Origin: Galbula dea
Lineage: Eukaryota; Chordata; Aves; Piciformes; Galbulidae
DNA length: 64,000 bases
Reading direction: 5' to 3'
NCBI GenBank assembly: GCA_013399015.1
Contig: VWZX01010273.1
Location: 7,577,385-7,641,384, forward strand
The stretch's first letter is position 1, and the number at the start of each line of letters is the position of its first letter. A program made the translations under genes and the position numbers. Below the pieces are notes generated by a model. It was not told the origin of the DNA. It did not search any database and worked only from the letters and a program-made list of their open reading frames with translations. Below are positions 36,496-48,128 of this stretch, one piece after another.

Positions 36496-39400
36496 TCTTA
36501 CTAAAACTGTACCACCACTAAGTTGGACATTCAGGAATTGTGTGAGCACATAAGCTAGTGGTTTGAACTACTTGCCAGTAAAAAAACTGCACCTTCTCCC
36601 AAATGCCATCAAGAATTCCCTAGGAAGCAAACAAATGTGTTGAAAGACAAGAAAAACACTTCAGCATAGTTCATTGACTATTTTATGTGTTGGACAAACT
36701 GAAATTATCCAATTCCTTCCAGCCATCACACATTTACAGCACACATGCTTCCCAGCTAGCTACTGTATTTTAAGAGGGTAAACACATGCTCAAGTGAAAT
36801 GCAAGCAGAAGACACCATGCAGTAGTCCCTTCTTGACTGGGGGAGAAACACATAGGAAAACAGTTAATTTTCATAACATCCTCTAACAGCTGTTGCCCTC
36901 CCTTCTTCTGAAGAGGAGGGAAATATCTATTAAGTAGGGACTATCACTCTCCTATCAAACACAGAAAGAGGGATCCTGCTATGGTTGCAGAACAGTAAAG
37001 AATAGAGGTAGAAGTTACTTAAGTTTCAACCTTATTTATCACACTAGCTTCCCTTATTTATGCACACTATCTGCATTTCTATCTAGGTTGGAGCTGTAAC
37101 TATATATTTTTCATGTATTTATTGCAGCATATATAGCTAATATCTATCCATCATACGCATACACACACCCCCATGACATCCCAATTATCAATTACTTTGA
37201 ACTACTTAAGTCTACTTAACTGCTTAAGTCCAAACTAGCTACTGTTTACTCAAAGACCAATCCCTCAAACTTCAAGAGGTCATAAACACCCAGCAGTACA
37301 AAAATCAGCTGAAATCTACAGTTTGCAATGAAGTTAGAGCAATCCTATACAAGCAACAAGCATATCCTTGTCAATCCCTACACTCTATCTCAAGCCACAA
37401 GTTAATAACTGTTAATAAATATAGATCTTAATTACCTTCAATAACTACAAATCAGACACTGGTCTCCCCTGCCCAAGGAGGAAAGATGAATCACTTTCAA
37501 GTAACTCTACTTCAACAGCCAAAGACTTACACACTTAAAATATTCACTGGTTACAGAATTCAGTTAGATTCTTCAGATTCTGAATTCTCCCAATTATCTT
37601 CAAAATGGAATGGAAGATTCTAGGTACTGAGAAAAGCAGATGGTTCCACAGTTCTATGAAAAGTAAGCTATATAATGCATAGCTACCCAGAAGACAATTT
37701 TACACTGGAGCATGCAATTTAGTACCAAAAATGCAATTGCAGAAGACAGTATTGCCAGAGTTTAATATAATAACCTATAGTGCTAAACATCATTCATACC
37801 TAATATAGGTCAGTTCATGAACACATTTGCTTTGAAACTCTTCCAAAGAATTGGAGGCTGGGCAGCAGATACACCTCCTGGCACAAAACCAAAACACTTT
37901 AAAACATGTTCCCTGTAAAACAAATAGAATAACCACAACAATGTGTCCAGATGACCCTCGATTCTCATTGTAAGACCAATGCAAGACAGAGAAAAGACAG
38001 CGCAACAGCAGCAGGATTGGTTAAAAGACAAAAGTTTGAAGCAGCCAGCTAGAAAGTAGCCAGAAAAAAAAGCTGCAAGAAAGGGAAGAATGGCCACAAG
38101 TCTGAACTGCAGAAGGAAGGGCAGCTTAGAAGGCAGTAAGCATGAACCTACAGAATCGGGATAAATAATAAGCCTTTAGTGGATATCAGGGACATGAAAA
38201 CCTCAAAAGAAATCACTTATAATTTAAGATAAGGCTTTACAGATGCAGAAGCTAAATGTACTGCTGTAGGTGAAGTTTAATAGTTTCTTACCTGTTAAAG
38301 AAAAGTTTTTTTTAAATTAAAAAAAAAGAACGATTTGAATTCTCTCAGGCTCCTTGCCCATTACAGGGTATCCTGGCAACAGCAAAAAATCTTTCAATCT
38401 ACAGTAATAGCAGATTAGCAGGACTGAATTAGGATTGAATTAGATGAAGCAGATTTCTTCCTACAACGACAAAAAAAACACATTTTGTAATTTCATACTG
38501 TTAAGAGGTTCTATTCAATAGCTCAACAACTGCATGAATGCTAAACATTGTTTTGAGGGAACGAGATGTGAATTGAAGAGGGAAACAACTTGCTAGGAAG
38601 AAACGAGTCAGTTCGGTGCAGCATACTGTGAGAATAAATTCAAGAGCAGTTTGTCACCTGAAAGACTTATTTAAACATCCACTTTTACTTCTGGGAGACA
38701 AAGGGAGAAACTTCATTGCCCCACTGAAATAAAACTGCCTTTACAATTTGCTCTTGACCACAGAATCTAACACGAATGCAGACATTTATACCCAGTGCTA
38801 GTTTTTTGCAGCAGTCTTTTCTAGCCTGGGAGCTATTCTTTTGTTATATTAAACACCTGATTTATCCACAAACCTACATGGAAATAAATGTCTAAGCAAC
38901 AAGAATGGCAGTTATCTTGGCAATGAGTCTGTATACAGCCAGTTTCAATTTGAGATCATTTTAACAGCCCACGTACAGACATACAAAGTAACCAGCTGTT
39001 TTAAGACAGCATTTGGTCACCTCTACATCATTAAACTATCAAAAGCAGAGACTGCTTTAATTCTTTCAGTGTAAAGCAAAGTAACATTAATGGATATGTA
39101 ATTCAGCTCTTCTAACTGGCTTCAGAGTGACACTTACCTGCCTGTGCTTTGGTCAACACCAAACCAACAAGAAAAAAAAGCATCCTATTACTTGATGCTT
39201 CTTCCTGCTGCAGCTGTTTCTGGCAACTAAGATGAACTTTTAACACCAAAAATTCACGTTCCCTTTCCACCAGTTAAAGGGCTTTTTGATTTTGCTTTTT
39301 AATGCAGGTTTCTAGCAAGCAAGACTTTTGGGTTTTTTTGGGAACACGGGTAATACTGTATGAATAAAACGGAAGTACTTGCAACTAAGGCAGCAAATAT

Positions 39401-42010
39401 AGCCTCTGCCAACCTAAAAATACATATCACTAATAAATTCCTCTTGAACTGAAATAAACTCTTGCACTCTAGTTAAACAATCACACACCAAAAACAGGTG
39501 ATTTTTTTTTTTTCTTAGACTTAAGAGCTAGTAAATTTTGTGGCCTCCAAGACCAACAGTTCTGGAACCAAATGCCACCATGTCTACATTTTATTCACAA
39601 CAGCACAAAGATTCCAAGTCTTAACATATAAAAACGCTAAACACAACTTCCTCTGAAGCTATTTTAGTAACCAACATACACATGAACTGAAGGTCAATGT
39701 ACTACACTGACCATAATACTTCCAAAGGTCACTTTAAGAGGTGACAAATGTAGTTTGTGTAGGAAGAAGGGAAGGCGTTTTTCTGCCACATTCACATGCT
39801 GGAACAGTTCAATGGGTCTGCCAGTCACCAGAGCCAGCATGGCCAAGGAAGAGGGAACATGTCATTAGGGACAGAGCAACCAGGATTTCTCTCTGCCATC
39901 TTTCCTCCTAATTATAACACGTTGGGTCTGCTGCAAGATTGTAGAGAAAAGTTCTACTGAATCTGATGATAAATAAGAACAAGACATGTAGGCTGAATTT
40001 GGGCAATTCAACATCAGTTCTACTATTGTCACAACCATTGATAATCTACAAGTGTAAATGTGTCCTGAATTACTGTATTACTACTCTGGAAAAGTAAAAA
40101 TCAGGATTGCTGACTGACTGCTCCAGCAGTACACTTTTGTTTTGTTTGAGCATTTGAGGAAAAACTGCTGTAACTTAAGGAGACAGCCTTAAAATCAGAT
40201 CACAGTGGTACAGTCACCATGGCTGCACTGGCACTGTGCATGACCTGAGCCACAGCTTTCATTTTCAGCATTTCACTCAATTTGCCCCACTCCACCCCAA
40301 CCAGCTGGAATCCTGCTGAGAAAGAGCAGGCTAGAAATGAGCAGACTACTGTTTGAACACGCTTAGAAGTATTTGGCAACAGCATGACAAAGAGTTTCCT
40401 AAGGTAGTACCAGAAGCAGCACTACTAGAAGACAACACAGTTGCATCAGACACTTTGCTGTACCAAAACTACCCAGTCCTCATGCCCCTCTTGACCTGAG
40501 GACAACAGCTTCTGAACCCAAATCAGTTCATTTGGTTCATGTTGGCCATGAAGAAATGCAGACCTCTCACTAATGTCGTCTTTACCACCTCTTTCATCAG
40601 ACAAATTCCACACAAATACTATGTTCAGTGTACCACATCTTCTTGCCATTAAACACGACCTGAAGCTAGAACAAAGAGCCCATCATCAGCATCAAGTACA
40701 CAGAAGGATCCTTTTGATGCATGCTTGCTTGTCACAGCCAAAAGGAAGAACTGACTACTTCCCAGCCCCAGTTCAGTCTAACTTCAAAAGCTGTCACTCA
40801 CAGGCAGGAAAAAACACTTACCAAAACACTCTTAGCCCTCAGAATTGCCATGAGCTGCAACAAACCTCCTCCTTCATAACAGCCAGAGAGAAGACAGAAA
40901 AACAAACATGGAAAATGGGAACAAAACCTCTGTGCTGTCGCAATTTTTAAGCAGACTTCCATCTGGAGTGCACACTGACCAGCATCAACGTCAAATGGAA
41001 GCTGGCCTCCTGTAGATGCAAGCCACTTACATCAGCAGGAAACCTACCTACCCAGAAGAGGTCTGCTCCTTCCATCATTACAGCTTTGTTAAAGCAGTCT
41101 CTAGACTTTACATCCTTTTTTTCAACAAGTTTCGTGTTGAAAACATCTCAAAAGTAATCTAATACTTCTTATTTTCTAGAAGAGTTAACTTCCAAAGATA
41201 CTTGGCTATCTGATAAGCTGTCAAGGAAGTAGCAGAAGAAATAATGTAAATTACTGTAGTTCAAACCAGTCCTAAAGTTTTCAGCTGAGCTCTTTAGGTT
41301 GGAGACTGATCAAAGTACTACATGGTAACTAAGAACACAAGTATGAGCAGAGCCCTGTATCTGCTTTCAAGGTAATGTCACAGAAAATGACAGAAATGAA
41401 ATCTGCTTCACAGAAAGAAGAGAGTTTTTTTCATCAAAAACTTACCTATGACTTTTGCTCTACTGTAATTTAGTAAAAAAAACCCCAAACAACAAAACCC
41501 ACAAAAACAACCTGCCAGAACCTCCTAAAGCATCCTCAAGATGTGGTTCTGACTGTACTTACACATAATAAAAGCAAACTGCACTGTATTTTAACAGTTT
41601 CTATATAAGAAGCACTACCTGTATAACCACTCTGGTACAAAGATGAAAAAATCCACCCTGTGGAGGCAGTGGCTATATCCATTTCACAATGCAAGTAGAA
41701 CTGAAGCAATATCCATTTGTAGCAAGCCAAGCCTTTGGAAATGTCTATTACTCCCTTGTTTTCTGCTCTAATTCAACTGCTCAAACCAGTTACAGTACAA
41801 TGGGGAGAAAAAAAAAAAGTAATCACATCTGTACTAGCATTGCCTATAGCCATTGTATAGAGCACTGTCTGAAATGTTAACATGCTTTTGATTTATCTAT
41901 CAGTTAAGGCACTGATACAAGTGAAGAGATGTGCATCACCTAACTGAGCACTACGGTTTTATGCTTTGCTCTTCTAAAGGATCATAACCATAAGATTCAT
42001 TTATAGAAAT

Positions 42011-42025
42011 CCTCTCTCTCTCTCT
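42011..42025. repeat. CT microsatellite
   Basis: A short CT dinucleotide run of about seven units in PPP6R3 intron 1. No function suggested. Confidence 0.85.
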
Positions 42026-45000
42026 AGTAGTAGCTTGGGAAATAATGAGATTCACTCCAAAAACCTCTACTAGAGATTAAATTAGATAGAATCTTACTCT
42101 GTATACTCAGATCCAGTTAGAAATTCTGCCTCCGGTCACTAAAGGTGGGAACTGTGCCACTGCCTAGCAGGGATAAAAGAGGCCAAGGATTCACTTGATA
42201 GATAGGAACAGTAACAATGCTTTTAAGTATTGGAATTGCCATATTTAGAACAAATTTAATAAACTCAGAAACAATTCACTAGTTTTTACAAACAACAATG
42301 GGAAGTTTCCATCCTCAATCCCAACCATGTTTTGTTACCAAACTGGAATTACATGGCCCTTACACAAGACTCACCCAGGATCTGTTTGGTCATCATAAAA
42401 AGACTAGAGTTTTCTTCAATTTTCTAACTAATTTTTTTTGGTACAGCTGGCCTATGGTCTTTCAGTGCTCATTTTCCAGAGGACCCAGTGGTCACATGAT
42501 GGAGACTGCTAGGCCACGTACTCACCTCATTGCAGATGCACAACTCAGCACTCTGTATAAATGCTTGGAAGCATCTCAATCAAAATGAAATTGGAATGGT
42601 CTCAAAATTTCCTCCAAGGAAACTTACCAACCCTCCAATCTCACTATGGGGCAGTTTGTTTGTGCATACATATGTGTTTTTTACTCAATTCTGCCTCCTT
42701 GCATGTCTTTAACTAAATTCTCACTACTAGTTTCATAGGTGCTCTCCTTAGCCACCCTGCCAACATGCCAAACATATACCATCACTCCAGTAGTGTATTT
42801 GCAGCTTCATGGTTCCACGCAGTTGTACACTGAGGTCCTTTTGGTATTCACTTTCACTACTGGCATGCAAAACATTGCATAGATTCTGTCACTGAGCATT
42901 TCAAGTTTTTAAGTCCCACAGAATAGGAAAAAATATATCCATTTAACAAGATCAGGAGATGACTACACAGAGTAATGGCAGGAAGAAAGAGCAGTCAAGG
43001 GGTTAGTGAGGAACTTCTTCACCCACTCCGTATCACTACATGACTTCAAAACACACTCTTGGCACTTTATGGAAGTTACTAACTAAACAGAGGTCATGAA
43101 GAGACATGTACTTTACAGCAACAGATGTCTTCCCAATATCTTGACACAAACTATTTCATAAACAAGTAAGCTGTGTGTAACAGCTTACACCAAATGTCTT
43201 CCCAATCGTATCAATTCAGTCTACCCCATTTCCTGAGAAGGGTCCCAAGCTAGCTATAGAGCTGCAGATAATAGCCAAGAGTAGAAAAACATTTTACTTC
43301 AGTTGCTTAGTAGCATATGGTTTCTAAAACAGATGCTGGCATCCTGACACACCACAAAAATAAGAAGACATGTAACGCAGAGCTTCTGGCATTATGTTCT
43401 CTATGTATTTTCTGAATGATCTTTCAGCCTTGCCTCCCACCCCAAAAATATCAGGGTCAGACGTGATCACTAAGTATTTTCCCAAGTTCTTTGCTCTCTT
43501 CCTCCAACTCAACAAAATAAGATGAGTCAAGCAAAATATTATTTCCCCATGTATCCCTACTTGGTTTATTATTGTGAAGGGTCTGCCAAAAACAAGGCCT
43601 CCACATCTTGCTCTTCAGATAATTCAGTCAGACATCTGTTCTTCTAGAATCTGGATGTGGTGTCTACTTTGAGATAACATGCTGTTCCTAAACCTGGTGT
43701 ACAAAATAAAGCACAGAGCAATCTTACGGGTCACAGATGAAGGTGGTGCTATGGAAGCTGAATCTTGATGGCAGACAATATGCTTAAGATGACATCCTAC
43801 TTTACTACAGAGAGATCACTATGCTCATATTAGAGCCTCTTCTGCCAAAGTAGAAAAGGTTTCCATCGTAACTTCCAAGGTCATAAATTAACCTAGCTAC
43901 AGGGGAGAAGAAAATACATAACGCTCCTACCTATGAGGATGTGTAGTATACTGGAACACTGTAGCTAGAAAATGTCATACTTCAGTACACTGATACAGAG
44001 TCATCTTAACTTACAGCAGAGTTAAATAAATACTTCAAAGCTTTTTAAGTACTTGGACAAAGTAGGACATCAGTGAAGAGAAAGCAGATTGGACCAGCAG
44101 TTCTTCAAAGTCTGCCTCCCTTCTGTTTCAATCCCACCCTGGTTGTTTTTGAGCCAGCTCTTTAGTGCTCCACAGTACATGCATTTCAAGCTCAAGCTGA
44201 GTAGAGAAGCAAAGCTGTTGAGCCATTACAATAAGAGCTCACCCTCTAACCATCTGTTAATACTAAAACCACATAGATAATTTTCTGCTTTAATACTGCT
44301 ACATTCAGATTCTGTTCTATTAATTCACTTAAATTCCACTCTTACAACGAATTGATTCTCTGATTGGTATCCAGGCTACAGCATGGCCTCTGTTAAGTAT
44401 AGGAGAGAAGAGTTCCAAAGGAACTTGCATTTTTCCCACTAAAGCAAGTCAACAGAAGTAGACTAAGCACTTCGCAGACAGTACTGTGAAGAGACACACA
44501 AACAATTTAGTATCTTTTATTCCAGAAGGGAACAATAATGGCTCGTTCATTTATAGATAAAAGGACCCAAAGATATCACAGTCACAGCAGTTTACATATA
44601 AATCTAACTTGCAAAGAAGCTATAATGCACTTCCCTACTTAAAGACATTCCTGTTAAACAGGCCACTTTCCCCAACCTTTTAAAACTGCAACTTTCACTT
44701 TAATTCAGTGTTTTCCTTAAGTTCATTAGAAACAGAACTCTTTAGGAGTTCTGGCCAAAAAAAAAAAAATCATCTACTACTACGAAAAGATAAGTTCCTT
44801 TAGTAACTCAGACAGTGCAGGACTCAATACTGCACACATTCTGCTTGTCACACAGCCAGTAAATAAGAACCATCACTTGTGTTCAAGCAATATCATAGAT
44901 GGAGGAAACAAATTACTTCAGTGAACTTGAACAGCTACTCAGAACTACAAACTAGCAAGAAATAAACATGTAGACTTGATACCACATTTGCATAAAGTCT

Positions 45001-46049
45001 CGTTAAAAAGTTACATATTGAAAGATAATTCTGTAATGTCCTTTTATATTTGTATAACAAAGACCCTTCCAACCTACAGTTAGTCCATGTCTCACTACTG
45101 ACAGCATAAATACATAACACAGAGTTAAGTGATCACAGACTCTTAGTAGAACGTCCTGAAATACACATTGCAGTTCAAATAACTGCAGTCATCTACCTGG
45201 AACACTGAAACAGGAAGAATTCCCACCTTAGGGCATTCCAGAATCTAAAAACCCCACACATATCTATTTGTGCAGTTCACAAGCTACTTTATGCACTATC
45301 TGGAAATTTTAGACCAGCTTAATATTCATCAATTAAAAAAGAACCCAAACAAACAACAAAACACAGAAGAAAAACCACCTACATAAAAACCAATTCAAAC
45401 ACACTTTCTGCTGACAGAGTACATTTAGATTCCTTCCAATGAAGGAGATTTTAAACTTAAGTAATACCACTGGCAGTAACACCACCTTTCATTTTTATGT
45501 TGTCAACATCTCACAAGGAACACTTCCTAAAGCTATCCACCCACTCATAAGTTTTCTGTACTCTTCCACTCAAAACACTTTTTAAAAATAGCAACACACC
45601 TATTCAAACTATCCTACTGTTCTAATCTAAATAACGTCCTGACAAGAGATGATCTTTAGCCTTTATAACATACAAGACGAGATTGTAACGCTAATTCCCT
45701 CTTACACCTCGAGAAGTTCTTAGCGACTAAACCAAAACGAATACAACAGAAATGGCAGGTTCCAAGTCAGATTTTGCCAAATGTACTTAACAGCACTGAA
45801 AGCTTACCTAAACACCGCTATGCTCTTTAAAAACCCTGTAACTGAAAGAAGCTGCCTTGTTAATAACAAACAAACAAACCCCACGCATACAACAACAAAA
45901 AAGGTAGCGTCCTCACAGGAATACTGAGGTACTGATTTTAAAGAAGGGAAGGGAATGCAAAATTAGCTATCGGCAAGGCTTATCTCCTTTATTATCGAGA
46001 GACGACAGTGAAGCCAGAAAAAAGTTCGGCAAGTTCCAGCAACAGCGCA

Positions 46050-47280
46050 GGTGACTGCCGGGCGAAGGTGTACTGTAGACACCTTCCCCCATTTCGACAA
46101 AACACTTCATCCAGTTTACAGCTCCTCCGGTCTACCGGGGAACAATGCACCGCCCACCATAACCAACCGCGCCACGACCCGACCCGCTCCGCGCCAGGCC
46201 GCCAGCGCTCCGCGCCCAAAAGCTGCCGCGGAACAGCCTCAGACCCCTACCCCTCCGCACCAGGCATGAAACGCCACAGCCGCCAGGAAGAAGCTCCGAG
46301 GCAGCCACCAAAGAACCCAACGCGACGGCCGCGGGAAGAAAGAGGCGGAGGGCGGGCAAGGCTCTCTCCAGCTCGGCCCGGGCCTTCCTCGCCGCGCTCA
46401 GACCCGCGGCACTCCGCGGCCGCGCCGCGTCCCGCCCGGCCCGGGCGCTCCGGGCTCACTGGTGCGTGTGTGAGGGGACACCGCACGAGACAGGCCCCAG
46501 CGGCACTCCCAGGCCCCAGCGTCCAGAGCCCTGCGCGGAGAGAAGCAGGCGCCAGGCCCGCGCCGCCACGGGAAAGCCGACACCGGAGCACCGGTCCGCC
46601 CGAAGCGGCGGCAGGGAGAGCTCGCTACTGTCCTGCACGTACCTCGGCAAGCGCGCAGCCCCGCCACAGGCCCCAGGCTGCCTCCGCTCAGGCGGGAAAG
46701 CCACCGCTCGCCACCATCACCGTCGCTCCAAGATGGCGGACATATCAGCTCCTGCGAGCCCTCCGCTCCCTCCTCCCCGCCTGCCAATCATACCGACTCG
46801 GCACCACCCTTCTACTCGTCTTGCCCCTTTCTATTGGGCGGTGTGTCGACCTTGGCCTCTCAATGGCCGTCTGTCGGTTGTCAGTCACTCAGCTACGCCA
46901 CTGCAACGGGGTCGAACAGGGATGGGGGCGGGCTCTGAGTTTCTTGCTGGCCAGTCAACGCGTGGGGCGGGTTCATCTCGCTTCCCACCTTCGCGGCTTA
47001 GCAACAAGGAAACGTCACCGTGACAGGCGTTTTCCTCGCCCAATAAAAAAAGCAGGTTCCTTTTAAAAATAAACCCTTCCCGCCCAATCCGGAGCCTAGG
47101 TGCTGAGGTCCGGCGGGAGGGGGTGTGCGCCCGCAGCGGCGATCCCCCCGGAGCCTTTCCCCCCTGCGCCTCGCCATTGGCCAGTGCGCAGGGCCACGCC
47201 CCTCAGGGCGAGGCGCGGGCGCCAAAACTGCCTGACAACAAGAGCGGGCGGCGCGATGTGGCAGCCTGTGGGAGGGGGAG
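46050..47280. promoter_or_regulatory. PPP6R3: CpG-island promoter region of PPP6R3
   Basis: About 1.2 kb of GC-rich, CpG-dense DNA between AT-rich flanks. It contains GC boxes (GGGGGCGGG near 46,925, GGGGCGGG near 46,965) and CCAAT elements: ATTGG at 46,833-46,837 and 47,176-47,180, CCAAT at 47,040-47,044 and 47,084-47,088. There is also an AAGATGGCGG motif of the YY1 type at 46,729-46,738. No good TATA box is placed for either direction, which suits a housekeeping, possibly bidirectional, promoter. The transcription start is inferred from the donor site below. Confidence 0.8.
46643..46790 (-). other. PPP6R3: Inferred noncoding first exon of PPP6R3
   Basis: The minus strand at 46,643 has a strong donor, CCGAG|GTACGT. 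Just upstream lies CCGCCATCTTGG (46,728-46,739), a YY1-type motif common near starts of transcription, and upstream of that a CCAAT box in the right orientation. The exon would be GC-rich and noncoding. An alternative donor (CA|GTGAGC) lies near 46,457. The 5' border is a guess. Confidence 0.45.
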
Positions 47281-47307
47281 GGCAGGGAGGGGGCGGTAAA
47301 TCGCAGA

Positions 47308-47380
47308 GGGGGATTAGCTCAAATGGTAGAGCGCTCGCTTAGCATGTGAGAGGTAGCGGGATCGATGCCCGCATCCTCCA
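47308..47380 (+). tRNA. tRNA-Ala (anticodon AGC)
   Basis: A 73-nt complete cloverleaf. The acceptor stem is GGGGGAT pairing with ATCCTCC (one G-U), with discriminator A. The D arm region reads TAGCTCAAATGGTAGAGC. The anticodon stem CTCGC/GTGAG (with one G-T pair) encloses loop TTAGCAT with anticodon AGC at 47,341-47,343. The T arm is GCGGGATCGATGCCCGC, which holds the internal B box. No intron and no encoded CCA end. It follows the known eukaryotic tRNA-Ala(AGC) variant with T-arm GGATCGATGCC. It sits about 0.5 kb from the PPP6R3 start, transcribed away from it by RNA polymerase III. Confidence 0.97.
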
Positions 47381-47393
47381 CCAGCGAAACTCG

Positions 47394-47397
47394 TTTT
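47394..47397 (+). terminator. RNA polymerase III terminator of tRNA-Ala
   Basis: A TTTT run 14 nt after the end of the tRNA, the usual minimal Pol III stop signal. Confidence 0.85.
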
Positions 47398-47897
47398 ACT
47401 GAGGAAGATCTTACGGGCACAGCATGCAAAGCACACGGACACTGCGCCGTGCGTTCCTCTGTTTATTGCCTATAGCAAAGGAAGGGGAAGACACCGCATT
47501 TATTTCACCCTGTTACGAATCAGCATGCTGGGATCAAGCAGCTCCAGCCTGCATCATGTAGCCTCAGATCTTCCACATGCTCACCTGGTACCCAGAATTA
47601 AGCTCAGTCCAATTGAACCTACATCTTAGTGCAAATCAGTGTCCAGCTCAGTAGATCTGCTCCCCTTAAAACCGAATTATTGGTATTATAAAGAGCCATA
47701 TCTGCTAACGTATCCTGGTCTTTGTGCTTTGTCCAGGCACTCACTCAAACAACCCCCTGTTGCTGGTTGCTCAGGTGCTGGGTTTCAAAATGCCTGTTGC
47801 CTGAAAGGCTGGACACAGAGTCAGCTTTCTTTTTCTTCCTACACCTTTCCTACCAGCTGACCAATCTTAGACTCCTTGTGCTTTTTGTGGGCATTTA

Positions 47898-48128
47898 GGA
47901 TAGGAGGAAACGGCTTCGAGTTGCACTAGGAGAGAATTTCTTCACCAAGATGTTGTCAGGCGTTGGCCCGGGCTGCCCAGACCAGTGGTGGAATCACCAC
48001 CCCTGGAAGAGTTCAAAAAACATGGAGATGTGATGCTTGGGGACACATTTTGGTGGTGAGCATGGTGGTGTTGGGTGGATGGTTGGACCTGATGATCTCA
48101 GAGGACTTTTCCAACCAGAATGATTCTA
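47898..48128 (+). mobile_element. CR1 LINE fragment
   Basis: It begins with GGAGGAAACGGCTTCGAGTT and AGAGAATTTCTTCACC, both typical of the region about 230 bp from the CR1 end. It continues through GGTGGAATCACCACCCCTGG, GGTTGGACCTGATGATCTCA and TTTTCCAACCAGAATGATTC. It lies just beyond the tRNA gene. Confidence 0.9.

Larger units (their letters stand above)
29608..46642 (-). other. PPP6R3: PPP6R3 first intron (about 17 kb)
   Basis: Sequence between the inferred noncoding first exon and the start-codon exon. It holds the 53-bp tandem duplication at 31,518-31,622, a CAA repeat, two CR1 fragments, an ERVL-like solo LTR and a GC-rich, LTR-like segment, all listed separately. No coding exon was recognised on either strand. 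Alternative 5'UTR exons are likely in this kind of gene but cannot be picked out without transcripts. Confidence 0.7.
1490..46790 (-). other. PPP6R3: PPP6R3 (SAPS3) gene, whole transcription unit
   Basis: This is the gene for regulatory subunit 3 of protein phosphatase 6. SAPS-domain proteins bind the catalytic subunit PPP6C and, with ankyrin-repeat subunits, direct it to substrates in the cytoplasm and nucleus. What is seen: 22 coding exons between 29,601 and 2,975 with consensus GT-AG borders and consistent phase, totalling 873 codons. That matches the usual human PPP6R3 length as I remember it. The start, MFWKFDLHSSSHIDTLLERD, and the end, ASVNGPV, are the parts I recognise best. The ends are less sure: the 5' end rests on a donor inside a CpG island and the 3' end on one AATAAA. 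PPP6R1 and PPP6R2 are the alternatives, but the tail sequence favours R3. No frameshift or in-frame stop was found, so the gene looks intact. Confidence 0.95.

Noticed and set aside
46008..47066. Plus-strand open frame of 352 codons across the CpG island
   Set aside because: Rich in Pro, Arg, Ala and Ser, as GC-rich noncoding DNA gives. No domain is recognisable and all frames on both strands are unusually open there.
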